From Gammaproteobacteria bacterium (lineage in GTDB: Bacteria; Pseudomonadota; Gammaproteobacteria; SZUA-140), in contig QIHH01000048.1 in the NCBI GenBank assembly GCA_003230195.1, forward strand, positions 1 to 5,319: a stretch of DNA of 5,319 bases, in the 5' to 3' direction. The notes beneath the pieces were generated by a model, which saw nothing but the letters and a program-made list of their open reading frames with translations, searched no databases and was not told the origin of the DNA. A program made the translations under genes and the position numbers. This document shows positions 5,209-5,319 of this stretch, piece by piece. The stretch's first letter is position 1; every line of letters begins with the position of its first letter.

Positions 5209-5319
5209 GATACCCCCAGTTGCACGAGGTCTGAAGTGGCCTCCTTCACCTGGATAACCTGAGGAAAAGTTAAGCTCTAACATGGTGTCAATCAAGCTCA
5301 GGCAGCTTGTGAAATAGTT
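5188..5319 (-). other. Truncated minus-strand open frame, coding status doubtful
   Basis: A frame open from the right edge runs 43 codons on the minus strand to a TAA at 5188-5190, ending in TGGILICCVR. It could be the C-terminus of a convergent gene that continues beyond the window, but I recognise no family and 43 open codons can occur by chance. It is listed only because the region is otherwise unexplained and the frame is cut by the window edge. Confidence 0.12.

Larger units (their letters stand above)
5105..5319. other. Downstream region with several short inverted repeats, no clear gene
   Basis: No + strand frame longer than a dozen or so codons starts here; ATG 5282 is closed by TAG after 11 codons. 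The first half is packed with small symmetric elements: CTATC-CT-GATAG (5107-5118), TAACAT/ATGTTA with a nine-base gap (5127-5147), AATAG-TAG-CTATT (5154-5166) and a two-part stem at 5175-5208. A bulged hairpin lies at 5227-5251 (TGAAG/CTTCA inside AGG/CCT). None has a following T-run, so no intrinsic terminator for the CBS gene can be called. No tRNA-like features are seen. Confidence 0.5.

Noticed and set aside
5282..5317. ATG at 5282 as the start of a further gene, with GAGGA at 5261-5265 upstream
   Set aside because: The frame closes at TAG after 11 codons, and the purine-rich sequence is 16 bases from the ATG, too far for a normal ribosome site.

Overview
The window reads as an ordinary chromosomal segment of a gammaproteobacterium. 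By eye the base composition is fairly balanced. Five genes lie head to tail on the + strand in the order dacA, dat, ybeD (DUF493), lipB, lipA. E. coli has the related order dacA-ybeD-lipB-(ybeF)-lipA and lacks the D-amino-acid aminotransferase found here. The LipA and YbeD proteins match the E. coli proteins closely over long stretches (from memory, not from an alignment), which supports the gammaproteobacterial assignment. A genus cannot be named from the sequence alone.

Layout. Positions 1-328 form a leader or intergenic region with no convincing gene, but with several inverted repeats and two mini-ORFs that have plausible ribosome binding sites. dacA (about 329-1558) encodes a secreted, membrane-anchored D,D-carboxypeptidase of the PBP5/6 type. 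dat (1565-2434) follows after 6 bases and encodes a PLP-dependent D-amino-acid aminotransferase. ybeD (2431-2703) overlaps the dat stop codon. lipB (2716-3372) and lipA (3417-4376) encode the two enzymes of endogenous lipoate synthesis. Spacings of -4 to 44 bases suggest one operon from dacA to lipA. A 155-base gap then precedes a gene for a stand-alone CBS-pair protein (4532-5104) with its own strong Shine-Dalgarno sequence. The last 215 bases (5105-5319) hold several short inverted repeats and only a weak, truncated minus-strand reading frame.

How the genes fit together. DacA trims the terminal D-alanine from peptidoglycan pentapeptides in the periplasm. Dat could convert recovered D-alanine and 2-oxoglutarate to pyruvate and D-glutamate in the cytoplasm, which would link wall trimming to D-Glu supply; this is inference from adjacency and from the substrate-site residues. 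LipB moves octanoyl groups from acyl carrier protein to the lipoyl domains of the 2-oxoacid dehydrogenases and the glycine cleavage H protein, and LipA inserts two sulfurs to make lipoyl groups. YbeD is a small ACT-like protein of unsettled function that recurs next to lipB. The CBS protein probably binds an adenine nucleotide, but its target is unknown.

I found no mobile element, CRISPR array, tRNA, rRNA or convincing rho-independent terminator, and no new multigene system. The points most worth checking are the repeat-rich dacA leader, the GTG start and unusually long signal region of dacA, a Pro-to-Leu change in the LipB signature, and the one-sided ligand site of the CBS protein.
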